Assembly: GCA_041389565.1 (NCBI GenBank)
Contig: JAWKRP010000009.1
Span: 62,001-126,000 of the forward strand
Reading direction: 5' to 3'
DNA: 64,000 bases
From: JACKEQ01 sp041389565
GTDB taxonomy: Bacteria > Myxococcota_A > UBA796 > GCA-2862545
Below, in pieces: positions 51,732 through 60,314 of this stretch (position 1 is the stretch's first letter; every line of letters begins with the position of its first letter). Below the pieces are notes generated by a model that was given only the letters and a program-made list of their open reading frames with translations, was not told the DNA's origin and ran no database searches. The translations under genes and the position numbers were made by a program.

Positions 51732-52589
51732 ATGGAGATCACCGGTTTCGGAGTGGTCGGCGGCGGGCAGATGGGCAACGGAATCGCCCACGTCGCAGCG
51801 CTCACCGGATACGCCGTCACGGTCCAGGATATTTCGGACGAGGCCCTCGACCGTGCGCGTGCCGCCATCGAGAAGAACCTCGCGCGCCAGGTGAAGAAGG
51901 AGGCCATCAGCGCCGCCGAGGCCGACGCCGTGATGGGTCGCCTCACCTTCGCCACGGAGGTCGCGGCGCTGAAGGACTGCGGGCTCGTGGTGGAAGCCGC
52001 CACCGAGAACGTGTCGCTGAAGAACCGGATCTTCGAGACGCTCTCGCAGACGGTCTCGCAGGACACCATCCTCGCGACCAACACGAGCTCCATCTCGATC
52101 ACGGCGCTGGCCGCGCACACGAACCGTCCCGACAAGGTCATCGGGATGCACTTCATGAACCCCGTGCCGGTCATGAAGCTCGTCGAGATCATCCGCGGCC
52201 TCGCCACGTCCGACGAGACGTACCAGACGGTGAACGCCATCTCCGAGCGCATGGGCAAGACCACCGTGGTGTCGCGCGACATGCCCGGGTTCATCGTGAA
52301 CCGCGTGCTGATGCCGTACATCAACGAAGCCGCGTACGCGCTCTACGAGGGCATCGCGAGTGTCGAAGACATCGACACCGCCATGAAGCTCGGCACGAAC
52401 GTGCCCATGGGTCCGCTCACGCTGGCCGACTTCATCGGGCTCGACACGTGCCTCGCCATCATGGAGGTGCTGCACGACGGCATGGGGGGCGACAGCAAGT
52501 ACCGCCCGTGCCCGCTCCTCCGGAAGTACGTCGAGGCCGGATGGCTCGGGCGGAAGTCCGGTCGCGGCTTCTACGACTACAGGAGCTGA
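51732..52589 (+). CDS. hbd: 3-hydroxyacyl-CoA (3-hydroxybutyryl-CoA) dehydrogenase
   Basis: A 285-residue NAD(P)-dependent enzyme that interconverts 3-hydroxyacyl-CoA and 3-ketoacyl-CoA. Rossmann motif GVVGGGQMGNGIAHVAA opens the protein. The catalytic His is in IGMHFMNPVPVMKLVEII, and SRDMPGFIVNRVLMPYINEA is the family's C-domain signature. The size equals stand-alone short-chain HBD. The ATG at 51732 has GGAGAG upstream; an earlier in-frame ATG (51708) lacks one. It is the first of three genes (dehydrogenase, hydratase, acyl-CoA dehydrogenase) that together run short-chain acyl-CoA oxidation or the reverse, crotonyl/butyryl-CoA synthesis. Confidence 0.95.
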   Translation: MEITGFGVVGGGQMGNGIAHVAALTGYAVTVQDISDEALDRARAAIEKNLARQVKKEAISAAEADAVMGRLTFATEVAALKDCGLVVEAATENVSLKNRIFETLSQTVSQDTILATNTSSISITALAAHTNRPDKVIGMHFMNPVPVMKLVEIIRGLATSDETYQTVNAISERMGKTTVVSRDMPGFIVNRVLMPYINEAAYALYEGIASVEDIDTAMKLGTNVPMGPLTLADFIGLDTCLAIMEVLHDGMGGDSKYRPCPLLRKYVEAGWLGRKSGRGFYDYRS

Positions 52590-52591
52590 CC

Positions 52592-53368
52592 ATGTCCGAT
52601 GTCGTCACCGTCACGCGGGACGGGCACGTCGCCGTCCTCACCGTGAACCGGCCCGCCGCGCTCAACGCCATCGATGCGTCCGTGCTCGACGGGCTCTCTG
52701 CAGCCCTCGACCGCCTCGATGCCGACGGAGACGTGCGCTGTGCCGTGCTCGCCGGCGCGGGCGGAAAGGCGTTCGTCGCCGGCGCCGACATCGCGGCGAT
52801 GGTCGATCTCTCGCCCGTCCAGGCCGAGCGGTTCGCCGCCCGGGGCCAGGCCGTGCTCGACCGCATCGCGGCCCTCCCGTTCCCGGTGATCGCGGCGGTC
52901 GGTGGGTTCGCGCTCGGGGGCGGGTGCGAGCTCGCGATGGCGTGCGACCTCGTCGTGGCCGGCGAGAAGGCGAAGTTCGGCCAGCCCGAGGTGAACCTCG
53001 GGGTCATCCCGGGCTTCGGCGGCACCCAGCGCCTCGTGCGTCGCGTCGGGATGTCGGCGGCGCTCGATCTGTGCCTCACCGGCCGCATCGTGGGGGCCGA
53101 CGAAGCCGTGCGCATGGGGCTCGCGTCCCAGAAGGTCGAGGGCGACGTGCTCGAAGCGGCGCTCGGCATCGCACGCACCATCGCGAGCAAGGGGCCCGTC
53201 GCCGTGCGGCTCTGCAAGCGCGCCATCCACGAGAACGCCGACAGCGCGCTTTCTTCGGCCCAGGCCGCCGAGCGCACCCTGTTCGGCCTCTGCTTCGCCA
53301 CCTCCGATCAGTCCGAGGGCATGCGCGCCTTCCTCGAGAAGCGCACGGCCGCCTTCACCGGCGCCTGA
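52592..53368 (+). CDS. Enoyl-CoA hydratase (crotonase)
   Basis: A 258-residue crotonase-fold enzyme that hydrates 2-enoyl-CoA to 3-hydroxyacyl-CoA. Visible are the oxyanion-hole segments AFVAGADIAAM and GGFALGGGCELAMACD, and the catalytic Glu region PEVNLGVIPGFGGTQRLVRRVG. The length is typical. The ATG is preceded by AGGAG, which itself overlaps the end of the dehydrogenase gene, 2 nt upstream. Substrate chain length cannot be read from the sequence; its neighbours suggest short chain. Confidence 0.95.
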   Translation: MSDVVTVTRDGHVAVLTVNRPAALNAIDASVLDGLSAALDRLDADGDVRCAVLAGAGGKAFVAGADIAAMVDLSPVQAERFAARGQAVLDRIAALPFPVIAAVGGFALGGGCELAMACDLVVAGEKAKFGQPEVNLGVIPGFGGTQRLVRRVGMSAALDLCLTGRIVGADEAVRMGLASQKVEGDVLEAALGIARTIASKGPVAVRLCKRAIHENADSALSSAQAAERTLFGLCFATSDQSEGMRAFLEKRTAAFTGA

Positions 53369-53384
53369 GCGCCTGGAGTCCACG

Positions 53385-54521
53385 ATGTTCGACCTCTCCG
53401 AAGACCACCTCGCCATCCGCGACATGGCTCGCGACTTCGCCCGCTCCGAGATCCTCCCGGGGGCCCAGGAGCGCGATCGGTCGCACGTGTTCCCGGCCGA
53501 GATGGTGGGCAAGCTCGCCGAGCTCGGGCTGATGGGCGTGTTCATCCCCGAGGAGTACGGTGGGGCCGGGCTCGACATCCTGTCGTACGTCCTCGCTCTC
53601 GAGGAGATCTGCTACGCGGACGCTGGCGTCGGTGTGATCATGAGCGTGCAGAACAGCCTCGCGAGCTGGCCCATCCTGGCGTTCGGCTCCGAGGCCCAGA
53701 AGCAGAAGTACCTGCCGGGCATGGCGTCGGGCGAGAAGATCGGGTGCTACGCGCTCACCGAGCCCGAAGCCGGCTCCGATGCGGGCGCTCAGCGCACCCG
53801 GGCCGCGAAGGTTCCGGGGGGCTACCGGCTCGACGGCACGAAGATGTGGATCACCAATGGTCCGCAGGCCGACGTGGCGGTCACCTACGCCAACCTCGAC
53901 GTCGACTCGAAGCACAAGGGCGTGTGCGCGTTCATCCTCGAGAAGGGCTGGGACGGGTTCTCGGTCGGGAAGGTCGAGGAGAAGATGGGCATCCGGTGCT
54001 CGTCGACGAGCGAGCTCGTGTACGACGGCCTGTTCGTGCCCGACGAGAACCTCCTGCACCGCGAGCGCGACGGGTTCAAGGTGGCGATGGCGACGCTCGA
54101 CGGCGGCCGCATCGGGATCGCCGCGCAGGCGCTGGGGATCGCGCAGCGCTGCCTCGATCTCGCGGTCGAGCAGGCGCAGTCGCGCAGCACGTTCGGCAAG
54201 CCGATCGCGAAGCACCAGGCGATCCAGTGGAAGATCGCCGACATGAAGACGCGCGTCGACGCGGCTCGCCTGCTCACCTGGCGTGCCGCTGCGATGAAGG
54301 ACGCCGGGGGCCGCGGGAGCCTCGAGTGCTCGATGGCGAAGCTCTACGCCAGCGAGACCGCCAACTTCTGTGCGTACGAGGCCGGCCAGATCTTCGGCGG
54401 GCTCGGCTACTCGCAGGAATACGAGGTGGAGCGCCTGTACCGCGATGCCCGGATCACCACGATCTACGAGGGCACTTCCGAGATCCAGCGCCTCGTCATC
54501 GCGAAGTCCGTCCTCGGCTGA
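53385..54521 (+). CDS. Acyl-CoA dehydrogenase (butyryl-CoA dehydrogenase type)
   Basis: A 378-residue FAD enzyme that introduces the 2,3 double bond into acyl-CoA. Motifs are YALTEPEAGSDAG (FAD/substrate binding), MWITNGPQADV, the RSTFGKPIAKHQAIQWKIADM helix, and the C-terminal IYEGTSEIQRLVIAKSVLG, whose Glu is the catalytic base in short/medium-chain enzymes. The length matches short-chain acyl-CoA dehydrogenases. It lies 16 nt after the hydratase. The electron acceptor genes etfAB are not adjacent. Confidence 0.95.
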   Translation: MFDLSEDHLAIRDMARDFARSEILPGAQERDRSHVFPAEMVGKLAELGLMGVFIPEEYGGAGLDILSYVLALEEICYADAGVGVIMSVQNSLASWPILAFGSEAQKQKYLPGMASGEKIGCYALTEPEAGSDAGAQRTRAAKVPGGYRLDGTKMWITNGPQADVAVTYANLDVDSKHKGVCAFILEKGWDGFSVGKVEEKMGIRCSSTSELVYDGLFVPDENLLHRERDGFKVAMATLDGGRIGIAAQALGIAQRCLDLAVEQAQSRSTFGKPIAKHQAIQWKIADMKTRVDAARLLTWRAAAMKDAGGRGSLECSMAKLYASETANFCAYEAGQIFGGLGYSQEYEVERLYRDARITTIYEGTSEIQRLVIAKSVLG

Positions 54522-54555
54522 TCCACGCCGCGTTCCGGCCTGCTAGCGTGCGCCC

Positions 54556-56685
54556 ATGGATGGCTCGCTCCTCATCGGAACCCACACGCTCGACCTCGTG
54601 CGCGGGCGTGTCGACGGTCCCGGCGCGAGCTGCTCGCTCACGCCGCTGGAAGCGCTGTTCCTGGCGTACCTCGCGCGGCGCATGGACACCGTGGTCCCGA
54701 AGGAAGACCTGCTCCGCGAGGTGTGGGGGTACGCGAAGAACGTCCGGTCTCGCGCGGTCGATGCCACGCTGATCCGGGTCCGCAGCAAGCTCGAAGGCAC
54801 CGGGATCGCGATCGAAGCCGTGTGGGGGCGGGGTCTCCAGCTCACGGTCGACGAGCCTCCGCCCGCTCCCCAGGAGCCCGTGGCACGGGAGCGGTCCGCG
54901 CTCATCGGGCGTGACGCTCTCCTCGAACAGCTCGCGTCCCTCACGGCTCGGCCCGGCGTGGTGTCGGTGTGGGGCCCGCCCGGAGTGGGCAAGACCGCTC
55001 TGGTGCGCGCGCTCGACGACGTGTGGGTGCTGGCAGGGGAGGGCGATCGCTCGATCGAGCAGGAGCTGTGCAGTCGGCTCGGCTGCACGGCCTCCGAGAT
55101 CCCCACGGCGCTGGGTCGGATCCGCGCGAGGATCGCGATCGACGATGCGGAGTCGCGCTCGGCGGGAGAGCTCGAGCTCGCGCGGTCCTGGGGCGAGCAC
55201 GCCGCCGTGGTGTTGATCGGCACCCGCAGGCATCCGGCACGCGCCGAGCCCGGCGGCCCGGGCAGTGCCGCGGAGCTGCGCGTGGAGCCCCTGGATTCGG
55301 GTGCCGCCACCCAGCTCCTCGCCCGCCGCAGCGGGCTCCCGACGTCCACGTGCGCCCCGCTGGTCGGCCAGACCGACTGTCTGCCGCGCCAGATCGAGCT
55401 CCTCGCGCAGGCCATCGGGTTCGTGGGCGCCGAAGCGGTCGCGGAGCTGGGCTCGGGCGTGTTCCCCGCGATGGAGTCTGCGGTCGAGGTGCTGTGGGGC
55501 GAGCTCGATGCGAGCCAGCGCGCGGTGCTCGGCGCGGTCTCGATCTTCCACGATCGCTTCGACCTGATCGCCGCCGCACGGGTGTCCGACAGCACGCCGC
55601 ACGCGGTGCTACCCGTGCTCCAGGGGCTCTACGAGCGCTCGCTCGTGCAGGGCGACCATGGCGTGTTCCGCCTGCTCGCACCGGTCCGCGCGGTCGCCAC
55701 CCGGTACCGCGATCCAGGCGTGGAGTCCCGCTTCCACGCCTACTGTGGCTGGCTCCTGGAGGACAACGCGCGCGGAGGTCCGCGCTGGCACCGTCACGTC
55801 GACGATCTGCTCGGCGTGCTGCGCGTCACCGAGGGTGCGCTCGCCGCCGAGGTGGGCGTGATGTGCGCGGAGGCCGCCGTGTACCCCGGGGGCCCCGACC
55901 TCGGTGCGCACCACGGTCCCGAGCGCCGGCCCCTCGTGCTGGCGCTGATGGTCCTCACGTACGCGTTCAACAAGCGCGACGACGAGGCCCGGCGCTTGCT
56001 GCCCCTCATCGAGGCCCCGCTCGACGATCCGTCGTCGGAGCTCGTGCGTCGAGCGGCTCGTCTCCGCTGGGACCCCGAGCCACTGCCGCTCGATCCGCTC
56101 GGTCCACACGTGTCCGTCGCGCTCTACGCCGCCACGTTCTCCCTGGCGGCGGCTGGCGGCTGGATGCCGTCGGGCGAGGCGTGCGTCCAGCTCGCCACCC
56201 TCGGGGAGCGCGCCGGGTACCCGGCGGTCGCGCTCGCGATGTACTCGTTCGCCAGCGCCGTGGCCCGCCGTGCGGGCGACCCCGCGTGGATCGACCTGGG
56301 GCGCCGGGGAGGCCAGGAGTGCCGATTCACCGTGGAGCTCCGCCGGGACGACCCGGCGGCGGCCGCCCGTGTGGCGGCGGCGTCGTTCGAGGTCGAGCGG
56401 AACCACCTGGTGCGCGTGGAGCTCGCCGGGATGCAGGCGGTCGCCCTGTTGCTGGACGGTCGCCGCGACGAGGCCGAGGCGGTGGTCGACCGCTACGCGC
56501 CGAGGGCCGGCTTCTACCTTCAGCTCGCGAACGTCGTGCTCGGGCGGATCCCGGAGATCGACAATCCGATTCGTCAGCAGTGGGTCGACCTGGCGCGCCG
56601 GGGGGAGCTCGAGGAGCCCGGTCACACGACCGGCGACGTGGGCTTCGTGTTCGCGCGTGTGCTGACCCGCCTGCCGGTCCCCTGA
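54556..56685 (+). CDS. Winged-helix (OmpR-type) regulator fused to a P-loop NTPase, AfsR/SARP-like
   Basis: A 709-residue putative transcription factor. Residues 1-95 form an OmpR/PhoB-like winged helix (SCSLTPLEALFLAYLAR, KEDLLREVWGYAKNVRSRAVDATLIRVRSKL, GRGLQL). A P-loop NTPase of the STAND/AAA type follows: Walker A VWGPPGVGKTALVR near 140, a Walker-B-like RIAIDDAES, and VVLIGTRRHPAR. The rest (about 330-709) is alpha-helical, probably a sensor or TPR-like region. There is no receiver domain. Such proteins sense a ligand through the helical part and switch on ATP binding. It lies 34 nt after the acyl-CoA dehydrogenase gene, so it may regulate that operon (inference). A 19-bp sequence including its stop codon is duplicated just downstream. 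Confidence 0.82.
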   Translation: MDGSLLIGTHTLDLVRGRVDGPGASCSLTPLEALFLAYLARRMDTVVPKEDLLREVWGYAKNVRSRAVDATLIRVRSKLEGTGIAIEAVWGRGLQLTVDEPPPAPQEPVARERSALIGRDALLEQLASLTARPGVVSVWGPPGVGKTALVRALDDVWVLAGEGDRSIEQELCSRLGCTASEIPTALGRIRARIAIDDAESRSAGELELARSWGEHAAVVLIGTRRHPARAEPGGPGSAAELRVEPLDSGAATQLLARRSGLPTSTCAPLVGQTDCLPRQIELLAQAIGFVGAEAVAELGSGVFPAMESAVEVLWGELDASQRAVLGAVSIFHDRFDLIAAARVSDSTPHAVLPVLQGLYERSLVQGDHGVFRLLAPVRAVATRYRDPGVESRFHAYCGWLLEDNARGGPRWHRHVDDLLGVLRVTEGALAAEVGVMCAEAAVYPGGPDLGAHHGPERRPLVLALMVLTYAFNKRDDEARRLLPLIEAPLDDPSSELVRRAARLRWDPEPLPLDPLGPHVSVALYAATFSLAAAGGWMPSGEACVQLATLGERAGYPAVALAMYSFASAVARRAGDPAWIDLGRRGGQECRFTVELRRDDPAAAARVAAASFEVERNHLVRVELAGMQAVALLLDGRRDEAEAVVDRYAPRAGFYLQLANVVLGRIPEIDNPIRQQWVDLARRGELEEPGHTTGDVGFVFARVLTRLPVP

Positions 56686-56705
56686 TCCGCCTGCCGGTCC
56701 CCTGA
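56667..56705 (+). repeat. Tandem 19-bp duplication over the regulator's stop codon
   Basis: CCGCCTGCCGGTCCCCTGA occurs at 56667-56685 (it contains the stop of the regulator gene) and again at 56687-56705, a period of 20 bp. The second copy lies in the convergent spacer. Confidence 0.85.
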
Positions 56706-56742
56706 CCGGGGTGCCGGTGTGCGCACCGCGAACCGGGCAGCC

Positions 56743-57354
56743 TCAGACGGAGCGGAGGCCCAGCGCTTCGCGCACGCCGCGGTAGTTCCAGCTGCGCAGC
56801 GACATCGCCCGCCGTGCATTCCGCAGGGGGATCCCGTTCTGCTGGCAGATGCGCTCCGCCACGCGCATGCGGGCCTTGCGGCTGTCGGGGAAGCGCAGCG
56901 CGATCGTCGCGGAGCTCCCACAGGGGATGCGATCCATCAGCAGGTGCACGGACGCATCGGTGTCGGCCTGGCAGATCACGGTGCGGCGCCCGTCGGAGGA
57001 TCGCAGCGCGAGAAGCTCTGCGAGGATCGCGACGACGCTCGGGCGGTTCTGCAGCCACACAGGACCATCGAGCACGAGGCTGCGGCACTCGACGATCTCG
57101 GGATCCCAGTGACCGTTGCGAACGCGGGTGAGGATCGCCTTCTGGCAGTCGCGATTGTCGAGGATCACCGGCGGTTCCGGGGCCACCCGGCGCGCGACGA
57201 GCGACTTGCCGACGCCATCGGGGCCGAGGACGAACAGGATCGGCCGATCCCGCACGACACGAGGAAGCGGACGATCCCCGATGTACTCGGTGCTGGTGCC
57301 CGTCAAGAACGCGGGAAGCGGGCACACTTCCGGCGCAAGGAGAACGCGACTCAA
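56743..57354 (-). CDS. Small P-loop NTPase, DnaA/HDA-like in layout, function unknown
   Basis: A 203-residue cytoplasmic protein. FVLGPDGVGKSLVARRVA (near residue 42) is a Walker A motif. Further on, ECRSLVLDGPVWLQNR is a hydrophobic strand ending in an acidic residue, compatible with Walker B, and RRTVICQAD is a third strand. The C-terminal helices ARMRVAERICQQNGI and ARRAMSLRSWNYRGVREALG resemble the helical lid and part of a helix-turn-helix of DnaA-type ATPases, without a complete DnaA DNA-binding signature. I do not recognise a named family. It converges on the regulator gene. The 320-bp region upstream contains a CRP-box-like palindrome about 120 bp before the start. Confidence 0.6.
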   Translation of the reverse strand: MSRVLLAPEVCPLPAFLTGTSTEYIGDRPLPRVVRDRPILFVLGPDGVGKSLVARRVAPEPPVILDNRDCQKAILTRVRNGHWDPEIVECRSLVLDGPVWLQNRPSVVAILAELLALRSSDGRRTVICQADTDASVHLLMDRIPCGSSATIALRFPDSRKARMRVAERICQQNGIPLRNARRAMSLRSWNYRGVREALGLRSV

Positions 57355-57674
57355 CGCAGTGACTCCACCCTGAACCCAGACCGGTTTTACGGCTGTGGGG
57401 GGTGTGGGTCAACCGGGTTGGAAACAGGAAAACGCAGGTTCTCCCGACATCGGCGAAATAGGGATCCCCGGAGTGTGAGCAATCTCACAAAATCGGGATC
57501 GGACGTCGTCACACGCTGGACGCCGAATCGACCCCGAATCACGACGGATCCGGAACGATCGTACGCGACGGGCGCGTGTGGACGGGGGCTTTCGGGGCGG
57601 GAGTGTGACGAACACGTGAAGCGCTCGTCAGGGGTGGGACACTGAAGTGATGTATCAGGGGATCCCTTGCAGCG
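57355..57674. other. 320-bp non-coding region upstream of the P-loop NTPase gene
   Basis: I find no convincing gene here. Its composition is less GC-rich than the neighbouring genes, with AACCGGG- and AAAAT-type stretches, as expected of a regulatory region. It contains a perfect TGTGA-N6-TCACA palindrome at 57474-57489. The plus-strand reading frame that crosses it is a continuation of antisense reading through the NTPase gene. Confidence 0.6.
57474..57489. promoter_or_regulatory. CRP/FNR-family-like binding palindrome
   Basis: TGTGAGCAATCTCACA is a perfect inverted repeat with the TGTGA-N6-TCACA form recognised by cAMP receptor proteins. It lies 120 bp upstream of the minus-strand P-loop NTPase gene, a normal distance for a class I activator site or an upstream repressor site. 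Which CRP-family protein would bind it is unknown. Confidence 0.5.
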
Positions 57675-60266
57675 TCAATGAAGAGACGGATCTTCGTCCG
57701 GCTCCTCGCCGCTGCCCTCGCACACGTCGCAGGCGTCGCCCGTGATGTACCCGAGCCTGCACAGCTGACAGGTGGTCGAGTCATCGCTGCTGCTCGGCTC
57801 GTCGCCGCTGAGCGCCGCCATCCGCGCCGCTTCGTCGGGCGGCGGCACCACCACGAACCCCGGCGTGATCTCGACCCGGGTTCCCGTGGCGCCGACGTAC
57901 CGGGCCCCGTCGCCATTCGCGCTCAGGTCGAGGGGCTTCTCGCCGGTCGACAGCGTGGTGCCCTTCGCGGACGGCGCGTCGGGAGCCTCGAACAGCACCC
58001 AGATCACGCCATCGGGCTTGGCGCCGGGCGTGAACGTGAGGGTGCGGCCGTCGGGCGACAGCGCGACCGTCCCCACCTCCGGGGGCGTCTTGCGCGGCAC
58101 CTCGCCCCAGGCCTGGTTCGCGCGGCCCCCGGCGAGGAGCGTCTCGGGATCGAGCACGTCGGCGTCCGACGCAGGCGAGGGGAGCGTCAGCACGAGCGGG
58201 CTGCTCCCGGGCCGTGTGGACAGGGTGATTCGCCAGCCCATGCCCGCGCGGAGGCCCGGGTGCGCGGGCGCGAGGGCCTGTCGCCAGGGCGTCGGGTCGA
58301 CCGACTTCGACAGATCCCGATGCTCGGTGGGGTCGGCGCCGAGGTCGTACAGCTCCTCTTCGCCGGAGCCCGTGGCCACGATGTACTTCTTGCCGTCGTG
58401 GACGACCGCCCAGCGATCGAGGCCGTACCGGAGGTGCGCGATCCCGATGTCGCGCGGCTTCGGTTCGGCACCCTCGGCGAAGGGGCGCAGGCTGATGCCG
58501 TCGGTCGGGGGGACCGCCTCGAACCCCGCGAAGTCGTAGAGGGTGGGCGCGATGTCGGCGAGCGTGGCGGGCTGCGCCGAACGCACGGGACCCCCTGCGG
58601 TACCGCCGGGCGGCCGGACCCACAGCACGGCGTTCGTGACCTCGCGGTACAGCGTGTGGTTGTGCTCGAACCCGCCGTGGTCCCAGAGCTCCTCGCCGTG
58701 ATCGGAGTGCACCACGACGAGCGTCTTGCCGGGCATCGCGTCGAGCGCGTCGACCAGGCGGCCGATCTCGCGGCTCGTGAACCGCAGCTCGCCGTCGTAC
58801 AGCGCGGTGATGTGGGCCTTGCGCCGGTCGTCGAGCTGCCCGGACCGCTCCCAGCCGATCACCTGCTGGCGGTCGAACGCGAACGGGAGGTCGGGGTCGG
58901 GGTCGGTGACGAACACGTCGCGGTTCGGACCGGGCGCCCCGTACCTCAGATGCGGATCCATGAAGTGCAGGAACATGTACGCGTCGCGGTCGGCGTTCGC
59001 GCGGAAGAACGAGAGCGCACGGTCGACCTGCTCGTTCGCCTCGGCCTTCCCGAAGAACTGCCAGGTGTCGAACCCCTCGTCGAAGTCGAAGCGCGGCTGG
59101 AGGTGGATGTTCGCCACCACGCCTCCGGTCGCGAAGCCGTGCTCCTGGAAGACGGCGCCGATGTTCTTCGCGCCCACGGCATCCAGGGGGTTCCGACCCG
59201 TGGTCGCCGAGCGGAACGACGGCCGGGTACGCGGAGCGGGCGTGTACGCCGAGGTGAACACGGCAGACTGGTTCGCGAGCGCGTCGAGCTCGGGGGTCGT
59301 GTCGCGGGAGTACCCGTACCAGCCGAAGTGGTCGGGCCGCGTGGTGTCGAGACCGATGACGAGCACACGCCGCACGGCCTCTCCGCCGTCTCCGGACACC
59401 GTGGGGCTCCCGAGGAAGGCGTAGTCGAAGTCGGGCGACCCCTCGACCTCGGTTCGGAGCTGGAGCGTGACGGCCTTGCCCGCCCACGCATCGAGCGCAG
59501 CGGACCACTCGGAGAAGGCCTGCCGGTCGAGCTTCTTGCGGGAGACCTCGGTGACCGTGCCGCTGTCGACCACCTCGAGCACCACCGACATGCCGTCGCT
59601 GTGCTGGTCGGTGAAGGGTGGGGTGTCGAGGCTCGGGAACGCCCGGAATCGCGGCGACTTCGCGGGCAGTATGACGTCCCATGCCAGCGTGGAGGGGCTC
59701 GGCAGCACGAGGCCGTGCCGTGTGTGGCCATCGAGCGTGAGGTCGTGCACCACGAAGTCGGACGGCGACAGCCCGCTCTCCGACAGGATGCGCCGCTTCA
59801 CGAGCGACGCGGTGCCCGCGTACTGGATCGTGGCGGTCTTCTCGGACGGGGGCGCCTGGATCACGAGGTCGTCGCCCTTGATGCGCCAGGTGAACGGGCC
59901 TCCGCCGAGCGAGGCGTAGCGGAGCTCGCGGCCCCCCACCGTGACCGTCATCTCGAGCCCGATGCGCGATCGGGCGTCGCCATCGAGCGCGAAGGGGAGC
60001 GGGACCGTGGCCATCCGGCCCTTCCGGTGCTTCGCGAGGTCGATCTCGAGCTTCTTCGGCGCCTTGATGTCTGCGGGCAGGCTGGAGTCGGCGAGCGTGA
60101 ACCGCGCCTGCGACCGGAGGGGGTCGAGCCAGAGCTGCAGGGGGCGCTCGGGACCCGCGCCGAGGTCGACCGTGGGGAAGGTGCCGTCGACCGGAGGGGG
60201 GCCGGGCGGGCCGCTGGTCGAGCTGTTGGTGCAGCCGCCGACGAGCGCGAGTAGAAGCATCAGCAT
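57675..60266 (-). CDS. Sulfatase/alkaline-phosphatase superfamily lipoprotein
   Basis: An 863-residue lipoprotein: MLMLLLALVGGC gives a lipobox at Cys12, which fixes the start (ATG at 60266). Residues 20-310 are beta-rich accessory domains. The catalytic domain begins at VLVIGLDTTRPDHFGWYGYSRDTTPELDALA (metal-binding Asp residues), then TPAPRTRPSFRSATTG at the nucleophile site and VVVHSDHGEELWDHGGF (DHGE metal motif). Where sulfatases have Cys or Ser for formylglycine, this site reads Thr-Arg-Pro-Ser, so it may be a phosphotransferase or phosphatase of the superfamily rather than a sulfatase. The C-terminus has two C-x2-C pairs (CQLC, CDVC). It probably sits in the outer or inner membrane with the domain exposed to the periplasm or surface. 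It is divergent from the gene at 60315. Confidence 0.82.
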   Translation of the reverse strand: MLMLLLALVGGCTNSSTSGPPGPPPVDGTFPTVDLGAGPERPLQLWLDPLRSQARFTLADSSLPADIKAPKKLEIDLAKHRKGRMATVPLPFALDGDARSRIGLEMTVTVGGRELRYASLGGGPFTWRIKGDDLVIQAPPSEKTATIQYAGTASLVKRRILSESGLSPSDFVVHDLTLDGHTRHGLVLPSPSTLAWDVILPAKSPRFRAFPSLDTPPFTDQHSDGMSVVLEVVDSGTVTEVSRKKLDRQAFSEWSAALDAWAGKAVTLQLRTEVEGSPDFDYAFLGSPTVSGDGGEAVRRVLVIGLDTTRPDHFGWYGYSRDTTPELDALANQSAVFTSAYTPAPRTRPSFRSATTGRNPLDAVGAKNIGAVFQEHGFATGGVVANIHLQPRFDFDEGFDTWQFFGKAEANEQVDRALSFFRANADRDAYMFLHFMDPHLRYGAPGPNRDVFVTDPDPDLPFAFDRQQVIGWERSGQLDDRRKAHITALYDGELRFTSREIGRLVDALDAMPGKTLVVVHSDHGEELWDHGGFEHNHTLYREVTNAVLWVRPPGGTAGGPVRSAQPATLADIAPTLYDFAGFEAVPPTDGISLRPFAEGAEPKPRDIGIAHLRYGLDRWAVVHDGKKYIVATGSGEEELYDLGADPTEHRDLSKSVDPTPWRQALAPAHPGLRAGMGWRITLSTRPGSSPLVLTLPSPASDADVLDPETLLAGGRANQAWGEVPRKTPPEVGTVALSPDGRTLTFTPGAKPDGVIWVLFEAPDAPSAKGTTLSTGEKPLDLSANGDGARYVGATGTRVEITPGFVVVPPPDEAARMAALSGDEPSSSDDSTTCQLCRLGYITGDACDVCEGSGEEPDEDPSLH

Positions 60267-60274
60267 GGCGTCGC

Positions 60275-60280
60275 TATAAT
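60275..60280 (+). promoter_or_regulatory. Possible -10 box for the gene at 60315
   Basis: A perfect TATAAT lies 35 nt before the ATG at 60315 in the 48-bp divergent spacer. No good -35 sequence is seen 16-18 nt upstream, so this is tentative. Confidence 0.35.
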
Positions 60281-60314
60281 CGGCGACCCCGAGCGGGTCA
60301 CCGCGGGAGGAACG

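Noticed and set aside
47608..51894. A 1,428-codon plus-strand frame opposite the large lipoprotein
   Set aside because: It lacks a signal or domain, and it overlaps two real genes on its own strand in other frames.
56719..57645. A 308-codon plus-strand frame through the P-loop gene and the non-coding region
   Set aside because: No start signal or domain; it mostly mirrors the NTPase gene, whose Walker A motif supports the minus strand.
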